A stretch of DNA of 26,645 bases, from assembly GCA_905213905.1 (NCBI GenBank), contig CAJMKD010000030.1, positions 1 through 26,645 of the forward strand, written 5' to 3'. Below the pieces are notes generated by a model. It made no database searches, was not told the DNA's origin, and worked only from the letters and a program-made list of their open reading frames with translations. Numbering within the stretch: position 1 is the first letter of the stretch; each line of letters starts with the position of its first letter. This DNA comes from an uncultured Sutterella sp. (GTDB lineage Bacteria > Pseudomonadota > Gammaproteobacteria > Burkholderiales > Burkholderiaceae_F). Below are positions 7,660 to 15,231 of the stretch, piece after piece. The translations under genes were made by a program, and so were the position numbers.

Positions 7660-8643
7660 ATGCAAGATCCCATTCGCGTTGCAGTCACCGGTCCGGCCGG
7701 CCAAATCGGCTACAGCATCCTCTTTCGCATTGCCGCAGGCGCCATGCTCGGGCGAGACCGTCCGGTTCATCTGAGCCTGCTCGAGCGCGACCATCCGACA
7801 AGCCAAAGCGCACTAAAAGGCGTCATGATGGAGCTCGAAGACTGCGCATTTCCGCTCCTTGCCGGCATGAGCGCCACGACCGATCCCAAGGAAGCCTTCC
7901 GCGACTGCGACATTGCGCTGCTCATCGGCGCGCGCCCCCGCGGACCGGGCATGGAGCGCGCCGACCTGCTCGAATCCAATGCGCGCATCTTCCTTGAGCA
8001 GGGCCGCGCGCTCGACGAGGGCGCCAAGCGCTCCGCGAAGGTGCTCGTCGTCGGCAATCCCTGCAACACGAACGCGTGGATCGCCATGAAGAGCGCGCCT
8101 TCGCTCTCGCCCAAGTGCTTCTCCTCCATGGTCCGGCTCGATCAGAACCGCACGATCTCGATGCTCGCCGCCAAAACCGGCGCCAAAGCCTCGCACGTGC
8201 ATCAGGTGGCAATCTGGGGGAACCATTCGCCGACGGTATTCCCGGACCTGTCGCTTGCCACGGTCGACGGCGCCCGAGCCTTCGACCTCGTTGATCGCGA
8301 CTGGTACGAAAAGACGCTCATCCCGACGGTGAGCCGCCGCGGCTCTGCGATCATTCAGTCGCGCGGCGCGAGCTCCGCGGCAAGCGCCGCCAATGCAGCC
8401 ATCGACGCCATGCGCGACTGGGTGCAGGGCTCCATGGGCGAATGGGTGTCGATGGGCGTGCCTTCGGACGGCAGCTACGGCATCCCCGAAGGGCTCTTCT
8501 GCGGCATGCCCTGCGTGTGCCGCAACGGCGACTACGACATCGTCCAGGGCATCGGCTTCGATGACTTCGCGCGCGCGCGCATCGAGCGCACGGTCCGCGA
8601 ACTCGAAGCAGAGCGCGAAGCAGTCGCCCCGCTCTTTCGATAA
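7660..8643 (+). CDS. mdh: NAD-dependent malate dehydrogenase, betaproteobacterial type
   Basis: A 327-residue enzyme interconverting malate and oxaloacetate with NAD(H) in the TCA cycle. I take the ATG at 7660 because MQDPIRVAVTGPAGQIGYS begins as in other family members; the frame is open further upstream but that stretch has no family resemblance. Visible features are the Rossmann glycine motif TGPAGQIG (10-17), Glu42 at the end of the second strand (expected for NAD preference), the mobile substrate loop ARPRGPGMERADLL (91-104), VGNPCNTNAW (131-140), RLDQNR (159-164), the catalytic His189 in WGNHSPT, and SAASAANAAIDAM. The long LSLLERD...MMELEDCAFPLL pattern is the form seen in Burkholderiales. 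The Shine-Dalgarno is weak. Two hairpins lie downstream. Confidence 0.96.
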   Translation: MQDPIRVAVTGPAGQIGYSILFRIAAGAMLGRDRPVHLSLLERDHPTSQSALKGVMMELEDCAFPLLAGMSATTDPKEAFRDCDIALLIGARPRGPGMERADLLESNARIFLEQGRALDEGAKRSAKVLVVGNPCNTNAWIAMKSAPSLSPKCFSSMVRLDQNRTISMLAAKTGAKASHVHQVAIWGNHSPTVFPDLSLATVDGARAFDLVDRDWYEKTLIPTVSRRGSAIIQSRGASSAASAANAAIDAMRDWVQGSMGEWVSMGVPSDGSYGIPEGLFCGMPCVCRNGDYDIVQGIGFDDFARARIERTVRELEAEREAVAPLFR

Positions 8644-8664
8644 GGCGCGCGCCTGAGGCGCGAG

Positions 8665-8685
8665 AGCCCGGTCTCTGCCGGGCTT
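8665..8685 (+). terminator. Possible mdh terminator hairpin
   Basis: AGCCCGG (8665-8671) pairs with CCGGGCT (8678-8684) around a 6-base loop, 22 bases after the mdh stop. It lacks a T-run, so it may be a weak or Rho-assisted end. Confidence 0.4.
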
Positions 8686-8699
8686 ACTGATCTCCAATC

Positions 8700-8730
8700 G
8701 GCCGCCCTTCGTCGTGCGATCGGCGGCCTT
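8700..8730. terminator. Second hairpin in the convergent mdh / TerC gap
   Basis: GGCCGCC (8700-8706) pairs with GGCGGCC (8722-8728) with a 15-base loop, followed by TT. It sits between convergent genes and could serve either strand. The lack of a proper T-run keeps confidence low. Confidence 0.3.
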
Positions 8731-8758
8731 CATTCATTGGCAGCGGGCCGCGAGGACG

Positions 8759-10396
8759 CTAATCCCCCTGGCGCGCTTCGGCCTGCGCTTGCGCGCGGGC
8801 GCGCTCAAAATCGCGGGACTCGGCTTCAAGCGCGTCCGAATCCGGACAGCGCTCGATGCGCACCGCCGCAATGCGGTTGCGCGAGACTTCCGACGCTTCT
8901 AATCGCCAGCCGCGCTCTTCAACCGCTTCGCCCGGCTGCGGCAGCCGCCCGAACCGCTCGAGCAGGAAGCCGGCAATCGTCACGTAGTCGGCGTCTTTGT
9001 CGCCCTTTTCCTCAAAGAGCAGATCATCGTCGAGCGCCTGCCGGACGGTGAGAAGATCGGCAGCGCCTTCGGCGAGCCACGCCTGAGGATTCTTCGGGTC
9101 AGGCTGAATGAGGCGGCGGTCGCCTTCGTCGGGGAAGTCGCCGGCGATCGCCTCAAGGATGTCGTGCGAGGTCACGAGCCCCTGGATGATGCCGAATTCG
9201 TCGGTGACGAGCACAAGCGGCGCACGGCTCTTCTTGATGTCGCGCACGAGCCGGATGATGCTCACCGTTTCGGGCACCATGAAGGGATGCCGCTTCGTCG
9301 CCAATGCACGCAGCGTCTCAACGTCGCCGCAAAGCCCGATGAAGTCCTTCGCCTTCACGAAGCCTACAAGGTTGTCGAGCGAGCCGTCCCCGACGGGAAA
9401 GATGCTGTGGCGCAGCGACTGCGCGTCGCGAACGATCTCCTCGAAGGGCTTCTTGAGATTGAGCCAGCCGATCTCGGCGCGCGGCGTCATGATGACGCGG
9501 ATCGAGCGGTCCGCGAGGCTCAGCACGCCCTCGACCATGTCGCGCTCGTCGGCGCCGAAGGCCTGCGGCTCAGCGGGCGCCATTTCTTCGGCCATTGTCT
9601 TGGGCGCTTCTGCCGGCCGCTTTTCAAGCAGCCCCACAATCGCCATCGTCGTGCGCTCGCGAAACGGTATGCGCGCCTGGTGCTTGGCGGAATTTCTGCT
9701 CGCGATCTGGTTGAAGAACTCGATGAGAATCGAGAAGCCGATCGCCGCGTAGAGATAGCCCTTCGGAATATGGAAGCCAAGCCCTTCGGCCACAAGCGAG
9801 AGCCCGATCATGAGGAGGAACGAGAGGCAAAGCACGACCACCGTCGGGTGACGGTTCACGAAGGCCGTGAGCGGCCGGCTCGCAAGCACCATCACGACCA
9901 TGGCCGCGATGACTGCCGTCATCATGACGCCGAGGTTGTCGACCATGCCGACGGCCGTAATGATCGAGTCGAGCGAGAAGACCGCGTCAAGGAGCAGAAT
10001 CTGCGCGATGACAAACCAGAATTTTGCGTTGCCGGTCTTTTCCATCCCTTCGGCGTGCGGCTTGGCTTCGAGCCGCTCATGGAGCTCCGTTGTCGCCTTG
10101 TAGAGCAGGAAGATGCCGCCCGCCATCAGGATGAGGTCGCGTGCGGAAAACGCATGCGACCAGACGGAAAAGAGCGGCGCCGTGAGCGAAACGAGCCACG
10201 ACATGATCGAAAGAAGCGCGAGCCGCATGAAAAGCGCAAGCCCGAGCCCGACGTACACGGCTCGATTCTGCTGATGCAGGGGAAGTTTTTTCGCCAGAAT
10301 GGCGACGAAGACGAGATTGTCGATCCCGAGAACGATTTCAAGAACGACGAGCGTGAGAAGTCCGACCCAAAGGGAGGGATCAAAAAGAAAGTCCAT
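8759..10396 (-). CDS. TerC-family membrane protein with CBS pair and CorC/HlyC domain (YoaE/YegH-like)
   Basis: A 545-residue inner-membrane protein with the TerC + CBS + CorC_HlyC layout of E. coli YoaE and YegH. The family is linked to metal handling (for TerC relatives, manganese export or tellurite resistance), but the substrate here is unknown. I chose ATG 10396 because MDFLFDPSLWVGLLTLVVLE lines up with YoaE; a GTG 36 bases upstream only adds a poor N-terminus. The first 240 residues are hydrophobic with the family motifs VLGIDNLVF (about 22-30), TELHERLE and LLDAVFSLDSIITAVG, then PLTAFVNRHPTVVVLCLSFL. The CBS region includes ADRSIRVIMTPRAEIGW and DEFGIIQGLVTSHDILEAIAGDFPDE. The C-terminal domain includes VTIAGFLLERFGRLPQPGE. 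It is monocistronic and divergent from the PIN gene. Confidence 0.92.
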   Translation of the reverse strand: MDFLFDPSLWVGLLTLVVLEIVLGIDNLVFVAILAKKLPLHQQNRAVYVGLGLALFMRLALLSIMSWLVSLTAPLFSVWSHAFSARDLILMAGGIFLLYKATTELHERLEAKPHAEGMEKTGNAKFWFVIAQILLLDAVFSLDSIITAVGMVDNLGVMMTAVIAAMVVMVLASRPLTAFVNRHPTVVVLCLSFLLMIGLSLVAEGLGFHIPKGYLYAAIGFSILIEFFNQIASRNSAKHQARIPFRERTTMAIVGLLEKRPAEAPKTMAEEMAPAEPQAFGADERDMVEGVLSLADRSIRVIMTPRAEIGWLNLKKPFEEIVRDAQSLRHSIFPVGDGSLDNLVGFVKAKDFIGLCGDVETLRALATKRHPFMVPETVSIIRLVRDIKKSRAPLVLVTDEFGIIQGLVTSHDILEAIAGDFPDEGDRRLIQPDPKNPQAWLAEGAADLLTVRQALDDDLLFEEKGDKDADYVTIAGFLLERFGRLPQPGEAVEERGWRLEASEVSRNRIAAVRIERCPDSDALEAESRDFERARAQAQAEARQGD

Positions 10397-10590
10397 GTGA
10401 ATGATGAGGAACGCATCCAACCGGAGATGCACGGTCTTTTAAACTTATCAGACTGTTGCGCGCCTGCCCTTAAAAAAGCGCTTCTTTTTCCTTCTTTTTC
10501 ACGTTTATTAACGCAATTCCTGAGATCCGGTCCGACGCGCCGCGCGTTAACCCGATCCTCGTTTTCACCTCTTCAAGCCTCAGCTCTCTC

Positions 10591-11112
10591 ATGCCCGTCC
10601 CAGCCAACCTTGCCGCGATCGTCCGATCCGCCGCACTTGCGAGCACGCCGACCGGCCGTCCGGCAGCGACTCCAGCCCCTCTCGTCGTCATCGACACCAA
10701 CGTCGTGCTCGATCTCATTCACTGGCATGATCCGGCCGCGGAAAAGCTGGCGGCCGCTGTAGCCCAAGGCCGATGCCGGCCCGCAGTCTCAGAAGCAGCT
10801 GCGCTCGAGCTCGCTGAAGTCTTGTCGCGCCCTCAGTTCGGCCACGCGAGCGCCGAGCTCGAAGCGCTCCTCGCCGATTGGCTCGCCGCCGCAGTCTGGG
10901 TGAATGAAGCCGCCATCCTCGAAGCACGCGCGCAGGCTGAAAAGGCCGGCCTCCGATGCCTCGATCCGCTCGACCAGAAGTTCTTCGAGCTTGCCCTTGC
11001 CGCCGAAGCGGCGGCGCTCGTCTCGAAGGACAAGCTCGTCATCAAGGCCGGGAAGAAAATGCGCCGGCGCTTCGGCATTCCTGCCCTGCGGCCGGCGGAA
11101 TTCAGTCTCTAA
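10591..11112 (+). CDS. PIN-domain protein, possible ribonuclease
   Basis: A 173-residue protein with a PIN fold. Expected acidic residues are visible: Asp35 in VVIDTNVVLDLI, Glu73/Glu76 in ALELAEVL, Asp125/Asp128 in RCLDPLDQKFFELA, and Asp147 in LVSKDKLVIKAGKK. The last block is typical of PIN toxins of the COG1569 type. Residues 1-28 are an Ala/Pro-rich extension before the fold. The start is the ATG at 10591; the upstream Shine-Dalgarno is weak. No antitoxin-like small DNA-binding gene lies directly before or after it, so a classic toxin-antitoxin pair is not supported. It could be a solitary housekeeping PIN nuclease. It ends immediately against the stop of a convergent small membrane-protein gene. 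Confidence 0.75.
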   Translation: MPVPANLAAIVRSAALASTPTGRPAATPAPLVVIDTNVVLDLIHWHDPAAEKLAAAVAQGRCRPAVSEAAALELAEVLSRPQFGHASAELEALLADWLAAAVWVNEAAILEARAQAEKAGLRCLDPLDQKFFELALAAEAAALVSKDKLVIKAGKKMRRRFGIPALRPAEFSL

Positions 11113-11214
11113 TCACAAAAAGGACTGCGCAAAGCCGATCACGTTCATGGCGAACCAGAAGAGAACGGCGGCGATCATGATGAAGCAAAGAATTCGTATG
11201 ACTGTTCTCGCCAT
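11113..11214 (-). CDS. 33-residue single-pass membrane protein
   Basis: The ATG at 11212-11214 has a perfect GGAGG (11221-11225) at 6-base spacing and opens a 33-codon frame ending in TGA at 11113-11115. The product begins MARTVIRILCFIMIAAVLFW and continues FAMNVIGFAQSFL. That is a short basic N-terminus, one hydrophobic segment of about 20 residues and a short tail, as in small bacterial inner-membrane proteins. An extended -10 (TGCTAAGAT on the minus strand, 11290-11298) lies about 70 bases upstream. Its stop directly abuts the stop of the convergent PIN gene with no spacer. No family is recognised. The strong ribosome-binding site and clean membrane segment argue that it is real. Confidence 0.6.
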   Translation of the reverse strand: MARTVIRILCFIMIAAVLFWFAMNVIGFAQSFL

Positions 11215-11545
11215 GCCAAACCTCCATAGAAACGGGCGCCTGAGAAAAAGATTTGCAGGAGCGGCATTCCGTCCCGCGCAATTCGGCGCATCTTAGCAGG
11301 CCGGCATCGAGAGCGGCTCGAGCGGCGCAGCTGCGGACAGCGGCAAACGCCATCGTCCAACTTTCACGCCCCATCGCGCCCGACGTTCTGCAACATCTTG
11401 ATACAATGCACCTTCCTTCAGGGAAAGCATCTATTCGCGCCACAATAAGAAAAACACCGCGAACGCTTCCGCAGAAGGAGCCCAAGAGTCAGGCGCCCGC
11501 AAGGCGCCGACGAACAAGCAACAACAATCTCTTCAGGTGTCTTTC
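11215..11545. promoter_or_regulatory. Divergent control region between small membrane protein and symporter (331 bases)
   Basis: No convincing gene is seen here. It holds candidate promoters for both sides. On the minus strand is the extended -10 TGCTAAGAT at 11290-11298. On the plus strand is the extended -10 TGATACAAT at 11399-11407. A short GGCGCC-type stem lies at about 11490-11506. I looked for glycine-riboswitch features because AGCS transporters are often glycine-controlled, and found none. Confidence 0.4.
11399..11407 (+). promoter_or_regulatory. Extended -10 promoter candidate for the AGCS symporter
   Basis: TGATACAAT matches TGnTATAAT with TACAAT as the -10 (11402-11407). No good -35 exists at 16-18 bases, which an extended -10 can tolerate. 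Transcription would start near 11414, giving a leader of about 130 bases. Confidence 0.4.
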
Positions 11546-13135
11546 ATGGACTACGCAACCCACATCGTCCAGAGCGTCAACGGTCTGCTCTGGGGGGTGT
11601 ACTGCCTCATCCCGCTTCTCGTCGGGACGGGGATCTACATGACCGTCAAGCTGCGATTCGTGCAGATTCGCAAGTTCGGCGCCGCCATGAAGCAGGTCTT
11701 CGGCGGCTTCTCCTTCTTCGGCAAAGCGGCCGACCAATCGGGCATGACCTCCTTTCAGTCGCTCGCGACGGCCATTTCCGCACAGGTCGGCACCGGCAAC
11801 CTCGCCGGCGTCGCCACCGCGATGGTGATGGGCGGCCCAGGCGCCATCTTCTGGATGTGGGTCGCCGCCTTCTTCGGCATGGCGACGATCTTCTCGGAAG
11901 CGATCCTCGCGCAGCTCTTCCGCGCCAAAGACGCGCGCGGACATGTGATGGGGGGACCAGCCTTCTACATCAGCCGCGGCCTCGGCAACAAGCCGCTCGC
12001 CGCTTTCTTCTCGGTCACGATCATCGTTGCGCTCGGCTTCATCGGCAACATGGTGCAGTCGAACTCGATCGCCGACGCCTTCTCGCATGCCTTCGGCATC
12101 GCGCCGTGGATCACGGGGATCGGCATCTTCATGGCTGCAGGCTTCATCTTCATCGGCGGCATCCGACGGATCGCAAGCTTTGCCGAAAAGATGGTGCCCA
12201 TCATGGCGCTCGTCTACATCATCGGCTCATGCACGATCATCTTCGGGAACGCCGACATGATCTGGCCCGCCCTCAAGTCGATTTTCGTCGGCGCCTTCGA
12301 TCCAGAGGCTGCCACGGGCGGCATCATCGGCGCGAGCATCAAGGAGGCGATCCGCTACGGCGTCGCGCGCGGCCTCTTCTCGAACGAAGCAGGGATGGGC
12401 TCGACCCCGCACGCGCACGCCCTCGCGCGCGTTCAGCACCCGGTTCAGCAGGGGCTTGCCGCCATCGTGGGCCTCACGATCGACACCTTCGTCGTCCTCA
12501 ACATGACTGCGTTCGTCATTCTCTGCACGGGCGCGCTCGACGGCAGCACGACGGGCATCACGCTCACGCAGCAGGCCTTCACGCGCGGCCTCGGCGCCAT
12601 CGGACCGGCTTTCGTGGCGATCTGCCTCCTTTTCTTTGCATTCACCACCATCATCGGCTGGTACTTCTTCGCCGAACAGAACGTCAAGTACCTCTTCGGC
12701 CTGCGCTGGGTGCAGTCCTACCGCGTGCTCGTGCTCTGCTTCCTGATGGCGGGCTCGTTCCTGCACGTCGGCCTCGTCTGGGAGCTCGCCGACTTCTTCA
12801 ACGGCCTCATGGTGATTCCGAACGTGATCGCGCTACTCTGCCTCTCCAAGCTCGTCTCGAAGGCGCTCGCCGACTATGAAGGCAAGTTCCTGCTCGGCGA
12901 AACGCCCGAATTCGGCGCGCTTTCGCCCAACAACGAGATCCCGTACGCCGAATCGCCCGTGCGCCGCACGAAGGAAGGCCGGCGGAGCATCTTCCGCCGG
13001 CGCCGCGACCGCGATCGCGAGGCGGAGCGCTCGCCTGACGCCCCCATGCATGACGCAGCCGCAGCCGACGAAGCGGACAAGGATCCCTTCAGCGTTGAGA
13101 ACCGCCTGAAGGAAGAAGGCATCGACCGCTACTGA
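11546..13135 (+). CDS. Sodium:alanine/glycine symporter (AGCS family)
   Basis: A 529-residue inner-membrane carrier of the alanine or glycine:cation symporter family (AgcS/AlsT/DagA), importing small neutral amino acids with sodium. I start at ATG 11546 because AGGTG (11535-11539) is 6 bases upstream; an in-frame GTG at 11537 would sit inside that site. Characteristic blocks are SLATAISAQVGTGNLAGVAT near residue 72, GGPGAIFWMWVAAFFGMAT, the VMGGPAFYISRGLG block, ARGLFSNEAGMGSTPHAHA, and FFAFTTIIGWYFFAEQNVKYL. About ten hydrophobic segments are evident. The last 70 or so residues are an unusual hydrophilic tail, very basic first (RRSIFRRRRDRDRE) and acidic later. A strong terminator follows at 13164. 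Confidence 0.93.
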   Translation: MDYATHIVQSVNGLLWGVYCLIPLLVGTGIYMTVKLRFVQIRKFGAAMKQVFGGFSFFGKAADQSGMTSFQSLATAISAQVGTGNLAGVATAMVMGGPGAIFWMWVAAFFGMATIFSEAILAQLFRAKDARGHVMGGPAFYISRGLGNKPLAAFFSVTIIVALGFIGNMVQSNSIADAFSHAFGIAPWITGIGIFMAAGFIFIGGIRRIASFAEKMVPIMALVYIIGSCTIIFGNADMIWPALKSIFVGAFDPEAATGGIIGASIKEAIRYGVARGLFSNEAGMGSTPHAHALARVQHPVQQGLAAIVGLTIDTFVVLNMTAFVILCTGALDGSTTGITLTQQAFTRGLGAIGPAFVAICLLFFAFTTIIGWYFFAEQNVKYLFGLRWVQSYRVLVLCFLMAGSFLHVGLVWELADFFNGLMVIPNVIALLCLSKLVSKALADYEGKFLLGETPEFGALSPNNEIPYAESPVRRTKEGRRSIFRRRRDRDREAERSPDAPMHDAAAADEADKDPFSVENRLKEEGIDRY

Positions 13136-13163
13136 TGAATGAAAGCCGCACCCATTGCGGCCT

Positions 13164-13208
13164 AAAAAAACGGCCCGCATCGCCATACTTGGCGACGGGC
13201 CGTTTTTT
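13164..13208. terminator. Strong bidirectional intrinsic terminator
   Basis: CGGCCCG (13171-13177) pairs with CGGGCCG, and an inner CGCC/GGCG pairing extends the stem. The hairpin has seven A on the left and six T on the right. It serves the symporter on the plus strand and the entericidin-like gene on the minus strand. Confidence 0.85.
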
Positions 13209-13272
13209 CATGCTGACAGGTCCGGTGAAGCCCGGACCGTCCTTCGGCAGCGCGCTCGCAAAGCGTCGAAAT

Positions 13273-13503
13273 TTACGGCGCGGACTCGCCCGAAGCCGGC
13301 TCGGCGCTCTTCTTTTCAGCGGCGCCAGGCTCGCCGCTCATCGACTGCGCCGTTTCGGAGATCTTGTCGCCCGCCTTCCCGATCGCATGTCCGACAGCGC
13401 CGGCTCCCTTTTTGAGGTCCTGGCCGAAGCCTTCAACCGTATTGCAGCCGGCGAGAGCCGTCATGGCGGCAATCGCGGCTGCGAGCATCATCATTTTCTT
13501 CAT
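13273..13503 (-). CDS. Entericidin A/B-like small lipoprotein
   Basis: A 76-residue membrane lipoprotein. The signal peptide MKKMMMLAAAIAAMTALAGC ends in a lipobox (LAGC, Cys20), and the mature start CNTVEGFGQDLKKGAGAVG matches the entericidin family, small envelope lipoproteins known from the EcnAB antidote/toxin pair of enterobacteria. Family members are usually 40-50 residues; this one has an extra C-terminal tail rich in Glu, Ala, Pro and Ser. The ATG at 13501-13503 has GGAAGGA upstream at good spacing. Only one such gene is present, so an antidote/toxin pair is not supported, and in most proteobacteria the role of lone members is unclear. It lies downstream of rmuC on the same strand with 133 bases between. 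Confidence 0.8.
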   Translation of the reverse strand: MKKMMMLAAAIAAMTALAGCNTVEGFGQDLKKGAGAVGHAIGKAGDKISETAQSMSGEPGAAEKKSAEPASGESAP

Positions 13504-13636
13504 GGCACATCCTTCCGAAGCGCGTGGTTCGCACAAGGGCGCCCCCGGCCGAACGGGCCGAAGTCGCGGCGAACGGCCTTGGAAGCCGCAGCCGCCGGCG
13601 CACATGTCTCAGAAGTTTACTCGGATGAAGCAGGCC

Positions 13637-15112
13637 TCAGCACTCGGCCTGCGCTGTGTCTTGCGCGGACGAAGGCTTCACGGGCGCCGCAAGCGCATCG
13701 AATTCTGCGAGCGATGCACGAGCGGGCGGCGCAGCGTGGGGCGTCGTCGGCAGCTCGACCTGAAGGTCGATCGCCCGCATGCGCTTTTCGACGGCGCGCG
13801 TTCTCGTATTCATTTGTTCGAGCGAAGCCTGCGCTTCGCGGAACTTCTTCTCGACCATCGCAAACTGCTTCGTGAAGCTCTCAAATTCCGTCTTGACTTC
13901 GCCCAGAATGGCCCAGACATCGGCGCTGCGTTTTTCCATAGCAAGCGTCATGAAGCCCATGAGGAGACTGTTGAGAAGCGCAGAGACAACGACGGGGCCG
14001 GCCGGCGTCACATGCAGCTCGCGCTGCAGCCGCTCAAAGAGCCCCGGCATGCGGAGCACCTCCGCATAAAGGCCTTCGCTCGGCAGAAACATCACCGCAA
14101 AGTCTGTCGTGTAGGGTGCGCGCACGTATTTTTCGCGAATCGACTTCGCCTGCTTCCAAATGGCGCGCTCCAGCGCCTTTCGCGCCTCGTCTGCGCGAGC
14201 GCGGTCTGCGTCGCGCTCAGCATCGGCGAGCGCCGTCCAGTCCTCGAGCGGAAACTTCGCGTCGATCGGCAGCCAGCAAGGTGCGTCGCCGCCGCGGCCT
14301 GGGAGCCGCACGGCAAAATCGACGACAACATTGGAATCCGGAAAGAGCCGCACCTGCTCGCCGTACTGCTGCGGCGTCAGAATTTCGCTCAGAATGGCCG
14401 AGAGCTGCGTCTCGCCGAACATGCCGCGCGTCTTCACGTTGGCAAGAATCCCCTGCAGCTTCGAAACGCTTTCGGCCATGCGGCGCATTTCGCCGAGGCC
14501 GGTCTGCACGAGGCCGAGCTTTTCATCGACCGTGCGAAAGCTCGTCTGAAGCCTTTCGGTGAGGGTGCGGTCAAGCTTTTCCTGCACGGTTGCGCGCATG
14601 GCTTCGAGCTTCTCGGCATTTTCGGCGCGCACCTTTTCAAGCGCCTCGGACACCGTGCCGCGAACATTCTCAAGCGACTTGGCCTGACGCTCCGAAAGCA
14701 TCTGCGACTGCGCCGCGTTCGCTTCAAGCACCTTTGCGAAGCGCTCGTCGACCATGCCCTGAAGCGCAAGGAACTCGCGCGCGAGCTTGGCGTTCATTTC
14801 CTTGAGCTCCGCCTGTGCGGCAGCGGTGAGCTTGGCGACAGACTCACCGGAAGCATTCTGCGACTGCGACACAAAGCTCATGAGTCCGGTCATCGCCTGC
14901 GTGAGGCGGCTGTCCGTCTGCGAGACGGCAAGAAGCAGATCGCGCTTGGCGCCTGCGACGCCCTCGAGCAGCGCGTCCACTGTATCGTCGCTCGCGGACT
15001 GCGCATCGGCAGCGATGCGGCGCAGCGCCAGATAGGCGAGAAGCGCAAAGCCCGCCGCAAGAATCGAAAAGAAAAGAAGTGCGCCCGTGAGAACGAGATT
15101 CGCCGTCTGCAT
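13637..15112 (-). CDS. rmuC: RmuC family DNA recombination protein
   Basis: A 491-residue RmuC homologue, known in E. coli as limiting inversions at short inverted repeats. Its biochemical role is uncertain, though it carries a nuclease-like fold. The N-terminus has one membrane segment (about 7-29), followed by a long coiled coil (30-230) rich in Ala, Glu, Lys and Gln. The conserved RmuC domain follows with KLQGILANVKTRGMFGETQL, CWLPIDAKFPLEDW, SIREKYVRAPYTTDFAVMFL, LPSEGLYAEVLRMPGL and VSALLNSLLMGFMTLAMEKR. The ATG at 15110-15112 gives the expected membrane start; its Shine-Dalgarno is poor. A hydrophilic C-terminal tail of about 40 residues follows the domain. It is 119 bases downstream of the antiporter gene on the same strand. 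Confidence 0.93.
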   Translation of the reverse strand: MQTANLVLTGALLFFSILAAGFALLAYLALRRIAADAQSASDDTVDALLEGVAGAKRDLLLAVSQTDSRLTQAMTGLMSFVSQSQNASGESVAKLTAAAQAELKEMNAKLAREFLALQGMVDERFAKVLEANAAQSQMLSERQAKSLENVRGTVSEALEKVRAENAEKLEAMRATVQEKLDRTLTERLQTSFRTVDEKLGLVQTGLGEMRRMAESVSKLQGILANVKTRGMFGETQLSAILSEILTPQQYGEQVRLFPDSNVVVDFAVRLPGRGGDAPCWLPIDAKFPLEDWTALADAERDADRARADEARKALERAIWKQAKSIREKYVRAPYTTDFAVMFLPSEGLYAEVLRMPGLFERLQRELHVTPAGPVVVSALLNSLLMGFMTLAMEKRSADVWAILGEVKTEFESFTKQFAMVEKKFREAQASLEQMNTRTRAVEKRMRAIDLQVELPTTPHAAPPARASLAEFDALAAPVKPSSAQDTAQAEC

Positions 15113-15231
15113 GAGGAACCGTCCGCCGCCGAAACCATGAGTGACTGAAGGACTACAAGTCTACCCGTCTCCGCGGCAGCCTCTGTCGTTGGGCGCCATT
15201 GGGATGCTGTTGGGGTGCTGCTTGGGCGCCG

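Noticed and set aside
9164..10762. A 532-codon open frame on the plus strand opposite the TerC-type gene
   Set aside because: It mirrors the codon pattern of the real minus-strand gene, gives a His/Arg/Asp-rich product with no domain, and has no ribosome-binding site of note. It is a high-GC shadow.
11414..11545. A glycine riboswitch before the AGCS symporter
   Set aside because: The leader length suits one, but I cannot find the conserved aptamer segments or the tandem arrangement.
13273..13503. An entericidin toxin-antidote pair
   Set aside because: Only one entericidin-like gene is present, and no second small lipoprotein gene is found in either flank.
13364..15148. A 594-codon open frame on the plus strand across rmuC
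   Set aside because: It is antisense to a clear rmuC gene and its translation is compositionally odd (Leu/Arg/His-rich) with no recognisable motif.
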